Positions 14,826 through 23,420 of a stretch of DNA of 50,361 nucleotides are shown here, piece after piece. A program made the translations under genes and the position numbers. The notes below the pieces were generated by a model, which was given only the letters and a program-made list of their open reading frames with translations, was not told the origin of the DNA and did no database searches. The stretch is from assembly GCF_000417505.1 (NCBI RefSeq), contig NZ_APHY01000043.1:1-50361 (forward strand). The letters are read 5' to 3'. Position 1 is the stretch's first letter; the number at the start of each line of letters is the position of its first letter. The DNA comes from Megasphaera sp. NM10. GTDB lineage: Bacteria > Bacillota > Negativicutes > Veillonellales > Megasphaeraceae.

Positions 14826-17297
14826 TTACGATAACAGGCGGCTGACGAGCTTGACACAGTCTGCCGCATCTTTGGAATAGCCATCGGCACCGATTTCATC
14901 GGAGAAACTCGGCGTAACGGCTGCGCCGCCGATGATAATCTTGCCGCCATACTGTTTATCCGCCGCTTCGGCGATGACATCTTTCATGTGCATCATCGTC
15001 GTCGTCATCAAGGCCGACAAGCCGACGACAGATGCCTTTTCGCGCAGCGCCGTCTCGATGATGGTGCCGGCCGGCACATCCTTGCCCAGGTCGATGACCT
15101 TATAGCCGTAGTTGCGCAGCATGAGGCCGACCAGGTTCTTACCGATATCGTGGACGTCGCCTTCGACGGTGGCAATGACGATGGTCGCCATGTCCTGCTG
15201 GCCCGGGTCTTTCTTGATGAGCGGTTCCAAATAGGCAATGGCCGTTTCCATCGTATTGGCACTGGCAATGAGCTGGGGCAGGAAGTAAATCTGTTTATCG
15301 TATAAATCGCCGACCTCAGTGATGGCCGGAATGAGCAGGTCGTTGATGATGGCATCCGGTGCCATACCCTTGGCCAGTTCTTCCTGAGCCAAGGCGACGA
15401 CGGCGTCCTTTTCCCCTTCCAGGACAGCCTGGTAGACCGGATTGACCGGCCCTTGCTCAGCGTCTTGGGACTCCCCCGCCGTTTCGACAGCCCCAGCCGT
15501 ACCGTGGCTGGCCAGGAGTTCTGCTTCTTCCTGCCGTTTTCTTTCGGCTTCTTTCTTGTCGAAATACTGCATGCGGTGGATGTAGGCCAAATCGCTGCCC
15601 TCTTTATTCATGAGCATATTGGCCGCTGCTGCCGTATTCATGAGCAAATCCTGGGACGGATTGGCAATGGCCATGGTCAGGCCGCTGGCAATGGCCATGC
15701 CCAAGAAGGTGGCGTTGACATAGATCCGGTCCGGCAGGCCGAAGGAGATGTTGGACAGGCCGCAGACCGTAGCCAGTCCCAGGTCCTGCTTGCAGTGAGA
15801 AAACGTGGCCATGCAGTCCAGGGCCGACGTCGGCGCAGCCCCGACCGTCGCTACCAGGGCGTCGACGACGACATCTTCCGGCGAAAAGCCGTGGTCGTAG
15901 GCATCGGCCAGGAGCTCGTCGAGGACGGCATGTTTTTCTTCGAGGGTCTTGGGGATACCGTTATCCGAAACAGGCAGGGCGATGAACATGGCGCCGTACT
16001 TTTTGACGACAGGTAGGAGTTTCTTTCGCTTTTCCGTTTCACAGGAAATGGAATTGACCAGGGCCCGGCCGGGATAGATGCGCAGGGCCGCTTCCATGAT
16101 GTCCGGTGAGCTCGTGTCGATGCTGAGGGGCAGGCCCGATACGCCTGTCACTTCGTAAATGGCCTTGAGCATCATTTCTTTTTCATCGATGCCGTTGGTC
16201 CCCATGTTGACGTCGAGGATAGACGCGCCGTTGCGTTCCTGTTCGCGGGCCATGGCGCGGACCATGTCCAGCTTGCCCGCCCGCAGTTCAGCCTGGAGCT
16301 TCTTCTTGCCCGTCGGATTGATGCGTTCGCCAATGACCTGGAAAGAGCCGTCGAGCTTGATTTCTACGACCTGCCGTTCCGAGGCCAGGACGCGGTGATG
16401 GCTGGCATGCGGCGCTTTCGGCGTCAGCCGGCAGACAGCCTCGTGAAGGGCCCGGATATGGTCCGGCGTCGTGCCGCAGCAGCCGCCGACGATATGGGCA
16501 CCGGCTTCGATGAGCAGCCGGCCGTCCTGGGCGAATTCTTCCGGCGTCGTCTTATAGACCGTCTTGTCACCATCCAATTCCGGCAAACCGGCATTGGGCT
16601 TGGCAATGAGGGGAATCGTCGCATATTCATACATCTTCCGGACCGTTTCCACCATGTCGGCCGGTCCTGTCGAGCAGTTCAGGCCGACGGCATCGACACC
16701 GAGGTTCTGCAAGACGACGACAGCCGCTTCCGGCGGCGTCCCATAGAGGGTACGGCCGTCTTTTTCAAAGGTCAGTGTCGCCATGATGGGCAGGTCGCAG
16801 ACCTCCTTGATAGCCAGGACACAAGCCCGCGTTTCCTGGAGGCTCATCATGGTTTCGACGATGAACAGGTCGACACCGGCATCGTACAAGGCCTGGGCCT
16901 GTTCGCGATAGACGTCGACGAGACCGTCAAAGGTCAGTTCACCCATAGGATAGAGCTGCTGGCCCGTCATGGTCATGTCGCCGGCAACCAGGGCCTTCCC
17001 CTGGGCCGCTTCTTTGGAGATAGCAACCAAGCCCTGATTGATGGCGACGAGCTGGTCATCGAGGCCGTATTCGGCCAATTTGAGCCGGTTACCCGTAAAG
17101 GTCGGCGCATAGAGGATCTGCGAGCCTGCTTCGACGAAACGGCGCTGCAAATCGATCATGACGTCGCGGTTCTCTAAGATCCATTGTTCCGGGCAGACGC
17201 CGATAGGCATGCCCGCCTGTTGCAGGTTCGTCCCCGTCGCCCCGTCGAGCAGGACAACACCGCCCTGTAGAAGTTGTTGAAATGCTTCGTTAGTCAA
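14826..17297 (-). CDS. metH: Cobalamin-dependent methionine synthase lacking the reactivation domain
   Basis: The enzyme transfers the methyl of 5-methyl-THF via methylcobalamin to homocysteine (cytoplasm). Domains in order: homocysteine S-methyltransferase (about 1-300) with zinc cysteines in VGLNCSTGP and GGCCGTTP; pterin-binding barrel (about 315-590) with IGERINPTGKKK and DVNMGTNG; B12 cap and B12-binding domains (about 645-823) with DVHDIGKNL carrying the cobalt-ligating His, and IIIGGAAVT. At 823 residues it ends after the B12 domain and lacks the C-terminal AdoMet-binding reactivation domain of E. coli MetH. It starts with TTG (17295-17297) preceded by AGGGGG. A charged insertion lies at about residues 588-625, rich in Glu/Lys. 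The upstream neighbour encodes a separate reactivation system. Confidence 0.94.
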   Translation of the reverse strand: MTNEAFQQLLQGGVVLLDGATGTNLQQAGMPIGVCPEQWILENRDVMIDLQRRFVEAGSQILYAPTFTGNRLKLAEYGLDDQLVAINQGLVAISKEAAQGKALVAGDMTMTGQQLYPMGELTFDGLVDVYREQAQALYDAGVDLFIVETMMSLQETRACVLAIKEVCDLPIMATLTFEKDGRTLYGTPPEAAVVVLQNLGVDAVGLNCSTGPADMVETVRKMYEYATIPLIAKPNAGLPELDGDKTVYKTTPEEFAQDGRLLIEAGAHIVGGCCGTTPDHIRALHEAVCRLTPKAPHASHHRVLASERQVVEIKLDGSFQVIGERINPTGKKKLQAELRAGKLDMVRAMAREQERNGASILDVNMGTNGIDEKEMMLKAIYEVTGVSGLPLSIDTSSPDIMEAALRIYPGRALVNSISCETEKRKKLLPVVKKYGAMFIALPVSDNGIPKTLEEKHAVLDELLADAYDHGFSPEDVVVDALVATVGAAPTSALDCMATFSHCKQDLGLATVCGLSNISFGLPDRIYVNATFLGMAIASGLTMAIANPSQDLLMNTAAAANMLMNKEGSDLAYIHRMQYFDKKEAERKRQEEAELLASHGTAGAVETAGESQDAEQGPVNPVYQAVLEGEKDAVVALAQEELAKGMAPDAIINDLLIPAITEVGDLYDKQIYFLPQLIASANTMETAIAYLEPLIKKDPGQQDMATIVIATVEGDVHDIGKNLVGLMLRNYGYKVIDLGKDVPAGTIIETALREKASVVGLSALMTTTMMHMKDVIAEAADKQYGGKIIIGGAAVTPSFSDEIGADGYSKDAADCVKLVSRLLS

Positions 17298-17308
17298 TCT
17301 AAGTCCCC

Positions 17309-19437
17309 CTAAAAATTCAGATAATCAATGTATAAGCGTTGAAAGGCTTCGTCGTTGCCGAGGACGATTTCCTCTACCCCGGCGGCGATGGCCTGTAACT
17401 CTTCCAAAGTCACGGCGCCCGTCAAAAGGCCGATGGCCCCTTTCAGGGACGTGTTGCCGACAGCCGTCGTCCGTTCGGCCAGATCCGCTGGCAACAGGCC
17501 GATGACAGCCGCTTTCTGCGGATCCAGGTAATAACCGAAACCGCCGGCCAGGAAGACCTGGTGGACGCGCTGACGGCTGATTCCGCTGCGTTCGATGAGC
17601 GATTCGATGCCTGCCCGGATAGCGCTCTTGGCCATCTGGATTTCACGGATATCCTGCTGGCTCAGGGTAATGCGCTGATAATCCAGCGTCGACGCCAGGG
17701 GAAAGCCCTTATGGAAATAAGGCTCTACGAGTTTCCCCGTTTCGTCGACCAGGCCTTCCCGGACCAGGCCGGCCATGGCTTCGAGGATGCCCGTCCCGCA
17801 GATACCGACGGGAACGGCGTGGTCGATAGTCCGCACCTTAGCCCGGCCCCGCTCGATGCGGACGCCGCAGATGGCCCCGGGAACACTGCCCGTCCCCCAG
17901 GTCAGCTTGCCCCCTTCCAGGGCCGGACCGGCCGGAGCCGATGCAATGAAGCGCTGGTCCTTATTGCCCAGGACCATTTCCCCATTCGTCCCGAGATCGA
18001 CGAAGAGGCTGACGTCGTCTGACGAGGCCAGGCCGCACTGCCAGATGCCGGCCGTAATGTCGGCACCGACGTAGGTGCTCATGCCGGGCAGCAGGGTCAC
18101 TGTAGCGTCTGCCAGTGGCGACTGCGGTCCCAGGACCTCCTGAGCGCGATAAGTCTTCCCGCCCAGGGATACGGGATGGAACGGCCAGTCGCCCAGGCCG
18201 TCGCAGGGCCAGCCCATGAGCAGGTGGAGCATGGTCGTATTGGCGGCAATGGCCATCTGGCGGCAGCGAGCGGCCGTGCCGGGATGGTCCTTCAGGAGCT
18301 GCTTCATCAGCCGCGTCAGGTCCCGGCGGACGGCCTTCTGCAAGGCCTTGCCTTTGCCATGGCAGGCGGCACCGATGCGGCTGACGACATCGGCCCCAAA
18401 AGAGCGCTGGCTGTTGACTGCCGTCGCTGTCGCCAGGATTTTTCCATCCGTACAGTCTACCAGAGCTGCGGCCAACGTCGTCGTCCCGATATCGACAGCC
18501 AGGCCATAGTCATGGTCCGCTGCCAGTGAAAGGGCTCCCTCGTCAGCGGCTTCGGCAGCCAGAGCCGAAAAGCCCTGCTGTTCCTGCACGGGAACGACAA
18601 TTTCGACCGCTTCACGGGTTACGGCCTTGCAGGCCAGGCGCCAGCCCTGGGCCAGCTGAGCTTCGGAAAAGATGCGCTTGTCTTCCGGGGTGACGGGAAG
18701 CCGCCCCCGGACGACGCGGACACGGCATTTGCCGCACATGCCCTTGCCGCCGCAGGGCATAGCCAGGGCCGTTCCCTGAGACTGGATATAGTCATGGACC
18801 CGGCAGCCGCAGGGCAGGTCAGCCGTACTTCCCGGGCCGATTCGGCCTGGCGCTGCGGGCAATCCGTCTTAGGGCAGGCCGTACAGTCATGTTTCACCTG
18901 GAATACAGCCGGGTCTTCGCAAAGGTCAAAGACGAGGCTCATGGATTTCTCCGGCGACAAAGCCATGGCCGCATTGACCGTCACGCCAGCCGTCCGGCCG
19001 GCAGCCGTCTCACAGACCGCATCGGCCTGGACCGATAAGGGCAAATCGCTGCCCGGTTCGTGGCGGCAAACGATGCCACAGCCCTTTTGCCGGCAAATAA
19101 GGCGCAGCTGCTGCAAAACCTGCTGTTCCAGGGCAAAGAGGCACGTATCAGCCATGGCAGCGAAGAGCACGGCGGCCAGCTCATCCCCGTCATCCTGATA
19201 GCGGTCGATCTGCCGGCTCACAGCAGCACCTAACGTCAGGATGACATAGAGCCGTTTCTCTGTAAAGGCCAGGACCGCCTTGGCCTGCAAAGACCGCCGC
19301 AAGAGCGGTGCCATATCCCGGCACATCCCTTCAGCCCGTTCCCAAGCTGCCCCTTTCGATTCATAACCAGCAAACCGCAGAGCCTGCTCCACGTCGGGGA
19401 CGATCCGCTGCCCCCGGATGATACGAATATCTGCCAT
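17309..19437 (-). pseudogene. Corrinoid protein reductive activase: MetH-activation-like domain + 2Fe-2S ferredoxin + ASKHA ATPase, frameshifted
   Basis: Two overlapping frames together give one 709-residue protein. Frame one (ATG 19437) holds about 200 residues resembling the methionine synthase activation domain (LRRSLQAKAVL..LYVILTLGAAVSRQID, VTVNAAMALSPEKSMSLVFD) and ending with a Cys-rich CTACPKTDCPQR. It continues into AREVRLTC, the first strand of a plant-type ferredoxin. The rest of that ferredoxin, CGCRVHDYIQ and CGGKGMCGKCRV, lies in another frame, followed by a DUF4445/RACo-like ASKHA ATPase (GLAVDIGTTTLAAAL, FVDLGTNGEMVLG, AGGFGYYLD). One extra C near 18800 (TGC CCC TGC) rejoins them. 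The second frame has only a TTG start with no ribosome site. RACo/RamA proteins use ATP to reduce Co(II) corrinoids, so this one likely reactivates the adjacent MetH. The single missing C may be a read error. Confidence 0.78.
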
Positions 19438-19438
19438 G

Positions 19439-19472
19439 TCTATCCTCCTAAAAATTCTATCCTCCTAAAAAT
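19439..19472 (-). repeat. Tandemly duplicated ribosome-binding site
   Basis: A perfect 17-bp tandem repeat (19439-19455, 19456-19472) gives two copies of TTTTTAGGAGGATAGA on minus. The proximal AGGAGG is correctly spaced for the activase ATG at 19437; the distal copy has no start codon of its own. A weak promoter (TTGAGG, 16 bases, TATAGA) lies just upstream on minus. Confidence 0.85.
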
Positions 19473-19547
19473 ATTATCTATAATACATAATTATATAACC
19501 TCAAGGCGCCTCGTGGCAACACAATCTTAACAGAAACCTCACGGCCG

Positions 19548-19576
19548 TATACATTTCCCTTCCCTTTGGCTATAAT
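19548..19576 (+). promoter_or_regulatory. Promoter of truncated flavin-oxidase gene
   Basis: -35 TATACA (19548-19553), 17-base spacer, perfect -10 TATAAT (19571-19576), 36 bases ahead of the start codon with AAAGGAGG between. Confidence 0.65.
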
Positions 19577-19611
19577 GAACGTAGTCTTTTTTTGCTAAAG
19601 GAGGAATACCC

Positions 19612-19740
19612 ATGTTAACCAACGTCTTTTTCGACTGTATCAAACGCGATGGCATCGTCTCTGTCGCTTCGGCCAATGCCGAAGGCCAGGCACACATTGC
19701 AAACACCTGGAACAAAAAAGACCGAACTGTAAATCTATAA
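19612..19740 (+). pseudogene. Truncated pyridoxamine 5'-phosphate oxidase-like (FMN-binding split barrel) gene
   Basis: Only 42 codons remain, starting from a well-placed ATG behind a strong AAAGGAGG site. The first 36 residues (LTNVFFDCIKRDGIVSVAS and GQAHIANTWN) closely resemble the N-terminus of PNPOx-like FMN proteins, which usually run to 130 residues or more. After NTWN the frame reads KKDRTVNL and stops, and no remainder of the domain is visible downstream before the terminator at 19758. Intact expression signals with a missing body suggest a recent deletion. A tiny functional peptide is less likely. Confidence 0.65.
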
Positions 19741-19757
19741 CATATTGGAGAATACAA

Positions 19758-19795
19758 AAATAACCGCTTCAGACCCTAATCTTGAGCGGTTATTT
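19758..19795. terminator. Bidirectional terminator after the truncated gene
   Basis: An 11-bp stem AAATAACCGCT (19758-19768) / AGCGGTTATTT (19785-19795) with a 16-base loop. Confidence 0.75.
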
Positions 19796-19849
19796 CTATA
19801 AATAATTTATTCTGGGATCATCCATCTATCGGCAATATTTTGTATACAG

Positions 19850-19889
19850 AAAAAGAGCCCGGACACGATTACGTGCAACAAGCTCTTTT
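19850..19889 (-). terminator. Terminator of the tRNA gene
   Basis: On minus AAAAGAGC pairs with GCTCTTTTT around an inner CACG / CGTG hairpin and is followed by T5. It is six bases past the tRNA 3' end. The inner TTGTTGCACG resembles a decayed version of the TGTCGC terminator core. Confidence 0.7.
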
Positions 19890-19895
19890 CATTCA

Positions 19896-19970
19896 TGGTG
19901 GGCCCACTTGGGTTCGAACCAAGGACCAACCGGTTATGAGCCGGTGGCTCTACCACTGAGCTATAGGCCC
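19896..19970 (-). tRNA. tRNA with CAU anticodon (elongator Met or Ile2)
   Basis: A complete 75-nt cloverleaf includes the encoded CCA: acceptor GGGCCTA / TGGGCCC, D-arm AGCTCAGTGGTAGAGCC, anticodon stem ACCGG / CCGGT with loop CTCATAA, T-arm CTTGG-TTCGAAC-CCAAG. The anticodon is CAU. The CTCATAA loop occurs in both elongator tRNA-Met and lysidine-modified tRNA-Ile2, so identity is left open; initiator tRNA is unlikely because the acceptor starts with a G-C pair and the stem lacks the three GC pairs of the initiator. Confidence 0.95.
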
Positions 19971-20000
19971 AAAAGATAAGGCGCAAGGCCTTACCAAATT

Positions 20001-20029
20001 ATTATACGCGAATTAGCATATGGCGTCAA
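20001..20029 (-). promoter_or_regulatory. tRNA promoter
   Basis: Minus-strand -35 TTGACG (20024-20029), exact 17-base spacer, perfect -10 TATAAT (20001-20006), about 30 bases upstream of the mature tRNA end and directly after the rpoD stop codon. Confidence 0.8.
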
Positions 20030-20043
20030 GGAGAGATTTCGGC

Positions 20044-21294
20044 TTAGAGGAAATCCTTGATTTTTTCCCGTTTGCCCCAGTTGCGCAGTTTGCTCAGGGC
20101 CTTGCCTTCGATCTGGCGGATACGTTCACGGGTGACGTTGAAGTGCTGGCCTACTTCTTCCAGTGTGCGCGGACGGCCATCTTTGAGGCCGAAGCGCAGG
20201 TAGAGGACTTTGCGTTCCCGGTCGGTGAGACAGGAAAAGACGTCTTCGATTTGTTCTTTCAGCAAGATGAAGGAGGCGGCGTCATCAGGGGCGACGGCTT
20301 CCGAGTCTTCGATGAAATCGCCGAGGTGCGAGTCTTCTTCTTCGCCAATCGGTGTTTCCAGCGATACCGGTTCCTGGGCGATCTTCATGATTTCCCGGAC
20401 GCGTTCGACAGGGATGTCCATTTTTTCAGCGATTTCTTCCGGCAGCGGTTCGCGGCCTTTGTCCTGCAGGAGCTGGCGGGAAATGCGGATCAGCTTGTTG
20501 ATAGTTTCGACCATGTGGACCGGGATGCGGATGGTCCGGGCCTGGTCGGCAATGGCACGGGTAATGGCCTGGCGGATCCACCATGTCGCATAGGTACTGA
20601 ACTTGTAGCCTTTGCTGTAGTCGAATTTATCGACGGCTTTCAACAGACCCAGGTTCCCTTCCTGGATGAGGTCCAGAAACAACATGCCCCGGCCGACATA
20701 GCGCTTGGCGATGCTGACGACGAGGCGCAGGTTGGCATCGGTCAGTTTCTTCTTGGCAATCGTGCCGGCTTTGATGTCTTCTTCTGTTGCATCGGGAGCA
20801 TTGCCCTTTTCGATGGCCTTGGCCAGGGTAATTTCTTCCGTCGCCGACAAGAGGGGGACGCGGCCGATTTCTTTCAAATACATGCGGACCGGGTCATCGA
20901 TGTTGATGCCTTCCGGCACGCTGAGGTCGACATTGTGAAGGTCCGGGACTTTTTCCGTATCTTCATCATCTATATCATCATGTTCCGCCATGGAGTCGTC
21001 TTCGCCGATGATGTCGATGCCCTTGTCGGCAAAGACTTCATACATCTTGTCGATCTGGTCCGGCGTCAGTTCGTCTTCTTCCATGAGGTTCATGATTTCC
21101 GTATACGTCAGGCTGCCCTTCTTCTGCCCCATTTGCAGGAGCTGCTTGATGTGCTGCAGGGCCAGGGCCTGGCGTTCTTTTTCACTCAACGGTTTCTTGG
21201 CGGCAGCGTCCTTCTTCTTGGACGGCTTGCGGCGCGTCGTCTTTTTCGTCGTTTTCTTCGTTACTTTTGTATCATCTGTCGTTTTATTCACCAT
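20044..21294 (-). CDS. rpoD: RNA polymerase primary sigma factor (sigma-70/SigA)
   Basis: This housekeeping sigma factor of 416 residues has a Lys/Thr-rich N-terminus and an acidic stretch ([10 protein letters not shown]) before region 1.2 ([18 protein letters not shown]). Region 2 contains [30 protein letters not shown] and [15 protein letters not shown] (-10 recognition), and region 4 contains the [23 protein letters not shown] (-35 recognition). AAGGAG lies nine bases upstream of the ATG. It follows dnaG by 24 bases in the conserved macromolecular-synthesis arrangement, here without rpsU. Confidence 0.97.
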   Translation of the reverse strand: MVNKTTDDTKVTKKTTKKTTRRKPSKKKDAAAKKPLSEKERQALALQHIKQLLQMGQKKGSLTYTEIMNLMEEDELTPDQIDKMYEVFADKGIDIIGEDDSMAEHDDIDDEDTEKVPDLHNVDLSVPEGINIDDPVRMYLKEIGRVPLLSATEEITLAKAIEKGNAPDATEEDIKAGTIAKKKLTDANLRLVVSIAKRYVGRGMLFLDLIQEGNLGLLKAVDKFDYSKGYKFSTYATWWIRQAITRAIADQARTIRIPVHMVETINKLIRISRQLLQDKGREPLPEEIAEKMDIPVERVREIMKIAQEPVSLETPIGEEEDSHLGDFIEDSEAVAPDDAASFILLKEQIEDVFSCLTDRERKVLYLRFGLKDGRPRTLEEVGQHFNVTRERIRQIEGKALSKLRNWGKREKIKDFL

Positions 21295-21318
21295 GGTGTA
21301 CAGGCTCCTTTCTGCTCC

Positions 21319-23112
21319 TCAAGACCATTGTTTCATTTCATCGTTAATTTTCTTACATGCTGCAAGCTCTTCGGCCAGCCTTGCATCGCCAGTCCGGCTA
21401 TAAGTGGCAGCCAGGCGGCTGTGCGCCAGGTACTGCTTTTGTAAATCGGCCATGCGAAAGCGCTTGACATAATCCATCAGTACATTTTCGTCCAGTGGGA
21501 CATCTTGTAGAACCATAATTCGTGCTACTTCTTCGGCCTCCTCAGGAGTTAATTTTTGCTGGATGTCATGTGGTGTGTACATCCCTTGGTGTGCATACGT
21601 ATCCAAAATGAGCTGGTAAATGTGGCGCCGCCGTTCATCGGCAAAGAGGTCCGCCGATACTTTGGCGTGGATCCGCCCGCAGGCAGCCGGCTTTTCCAGG
21701 AGGAAACGCAGGATATTCTCTTCGGCTACAGCCATGGCACCGCTCCCGCGGGCTGCGGCATTTTCCTGGGATACGGACGAAGAGATGACGACCGGCTGCT
21801 GGCCTGCTTCCGGATGGGCAGCGACATACTTGTTGAATTCGCTGCGCACGGCGTTTTCCCCTATCTGCAGCTGACCTGCCAGTTTCTTCAGGAACGCTTC
21901 CAGCAGGACCCGGTTGTCGACGGCAGCGACGACGGGCAGGACCATGGTCGTAATGGATGATTTCCCTTCCAGCGTCGTCACGTCGAAGCGCTGCAAGGCC
22001 CGCATGAGCATGTAATCGAGCACATTCGGCGCTTCGTCGACGGCCTGGCGGAACTTGTCCGGCCCGGCGGCATTGATGTATTCATCAGGGTCCTTGCCCT
22101 GCGGCAAGGACAAGACGCGGATGCGCATGCCCAGGCCGCGGACGATTTCCATAGCCCGCTGCGTCGCCTGACGGCCGGCGCCGTCCATGTCGTAGCCCAG
22201 GACGAGTTCCTTGGCCTGGCGCTGCAAGAGCCGCGCCTGTTCCGGCGTAAAGGAGGTCCCCAGGGACGCGACGACATTATGGATGCCCCGGTTATGAGCG
22301 GAAACGACATCCATATAGCCTTCGACCAGGATGGCTTTCCCCTGCTCATAAATCGCTTTATGGGCCAGGTCCATGGCGAAGAGGAGCCGCCGTTTATTGA
22401 AAATCGGCGTTTCCGGCGAATTGAGATACTTCGGCTTGCTGTCGTCGAGGACGCGGCCACCGAAACCGACGATGCGGCTGCGGCCGTCGCGGATGGGGAA
22501 CATGACCCGTCCGCGGAAGGCATCGTAAAAGTGGCCGTTCTTTTCTTTAGCCAGTCCCAGGAGGACTAATTCCCTGCCAGTGACACCTTTTTTCATGAAA
22601 GCCGTCGTCAGTTTATCCCAGCTTTCCGGAGCAAAGCCCAGCTTAAAGGCCTCGATGGTATCATCCGATACGTGGCGCTTGTGGAAATAGGCCAGTCCGG
22701 GCTGCCCGTAATGAGTCTGGGTCAGGCAGTTATGGAAAAAATTGCCCGCCATTTCGTTGATCTGATACAAGCGGTCCCGCTGTTTATCGCGGGCGATTTC
22801 TTCGGCCGACCGTTCGACGACGGGCAGGGCGATATGGGCCCGTTCAGCCAGGCGTTCGACGGCATCCGAAAAGGAAAGGTTTTCTTTCTTCATAATGAAT
22901 TGGAAGACATCGCCGTGAGCATGGCAGCCAAAGCAATAAAAGAATCCTTTGTCGGCAGCGACGCTGAAGGAGGCGGTCTTTTCATTATGGAAAGGGCAGC
23001 AGGCCCAGAAGTTGCGGCCCCGCCGTTTCAGCGTCACATAATCGGAGATGACGCTGACGATGTCATTGGCCTGCCGGACCTGTTCGATAAATTCGCTGGA
23101 AAACCGTTTCAC
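21319..23112 (-). CDS. dnaG: DNA primase
   Basis: DnaG makes RNA primers at the replication fork. The 597-residue protein shows the CHC2 zinc finger (CPFHNEKTASFSV ... FFYCFGCHAHGDVF, about residues 39-66), the TOPRIM core with LVEGYMDVVSAHNRG near residue 263 and the acidic LGYDMDGAGRQAT near residue 310, and a C-terminal helicase-binding region. It starts with GTG (23110-23112) preceded by AGGTGA; an ATG a few bases upstream is out of frame. It heads the dnaG-rpoD operon. Confidence 0.97.
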   Translation of the reverse strand: MKRFSSEFIEQVRQANDIVSVISDYVTLKRRGRNFWACCPFHNEKTASFSVAADKGFFYCFGCHAHGDVFQFIMKKENLSFSDAVERLAERAHIALPVVERSAEEIARDKQRDRLYQINEMAGNFFHNCLTQTHYGQPGLAYFHKRHVSDDTIEAFKLGFAPESWDKLTTAFMKKGVTGRELVLLGLAKEKNGHFYDAFRGRVMFPIRDGRSRIVGFGGRVLDDSKPKYLNSPETPIFNKRRLLFAMDLAHKAIYEQGKAILVEGYMDVVSAHNRGIHNVVASLGTSFTPEQARLLQRQAKELVLGYDMDGAGRQATQRAMEIVRGLGMRIRVLSLPQGKDPDEYINAAGPDKFRQAVDEAPNVLDYMLMRALQRFDVTTLEGKSSITTMVLPVVAAVDNRVLLEAFLKKLAGQLQIGENAVRSEFNKYVAAHPEAGQQPVVISSSVSQENAAARGSGAMAVAEENILRFLLEKPAACGRIHAKVSADLFADERRRHIYQLILDTYAHQGMYTPHDIQQKLTPEEAEEVARIMVLQDVPLDENVLMDYVKRFRMADLQKQYLAHSRLAATYSRTGDARLAEELAACKKINDEMKQWS

Positions 23113-23235
23113 TCATATCACCTGTTTCATTTCAATAACGCTGACGTATATATTATTCTCTATCCACCTGTGAAACTCCTTCTTTAGGGAACACTCTTTT
23201 AAGGTAAATCTAAAAAATGGATACATAACATTCCT

Positions 23236-23265
23236 ATGATATACTATTTCGACGCGGAGCGTCAA
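23236..23265 (-). promoter_or_regulatory. dnaG-rpoD promoter with inverted repeat at -35
   Basis: Minus -35 TTGACG (23260-23265) and -10 TATCAT (23236-23241, 18-base spacer) or TATATC (23238-23243, 16-base spacer). The inverted repeat GACGC-N3-GCGTC (23251-23263) overlaps the -35 and may bind a regulator. The leader to dnaG is about 120 bases long. Confidence 0.55.
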
Positions 23266-23380
23266 GTTTCCTTTTCCAGGAGATGATTTTTTCTGGCCAG
23301 CCGCACTCCCAGGCCCTTGCGGGCTAAAATATAGCCCACATGTTTTCACGAAATGTATGGATTTATTTATTTTCATTTTG

Positions 23381-23386
23381 TATAAT
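23381..23386 (+). promoter_or_regulatory. -10 box ahead of the pseudouridine synthase gene
   Basis: A perfect TATAAT lies 35 bases before the start codon in an AT-rich stretch, with no clear -35. A hairpin GGGCT/AGCCC lies upstream at about 23324-23340. Confidence 0.45.
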
Positions 23387-23420
23387 AGATGTAGACAAAG
23401 CCAATATAGGGGAAATGCAA

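Noticed and set aside
14826-17297. metH truncated at its C-terminus
   Set aside because: The stop is followed by a normal ribosome site and the next operon gene. MetH proteins of about 800 residues without the reactivation domain are a known natural form, so it is not called broken.
17309-18862. Stand-alone ferredoxin/ASKHA gene starting at TTG 18862
   Set aside because: There is no ribosome site, and the first strand of its ferredoxin domain is encoded in the other frame upstream, so a frameshifted single gene fits better.
19896-19970. Initiator tRNA-fMet
   Set aside because: The anticodon is CAU, but the acceptor first pair is G-C and the anticodon stem lacks the three consecutive GC pairs typical of initiators.
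23113-23376. Small gene or leader peptide ahead of dnaG
   Set aside because: No ribosome site with a sensible start; the frame covers the promoter and leader and shows no protein-like features.
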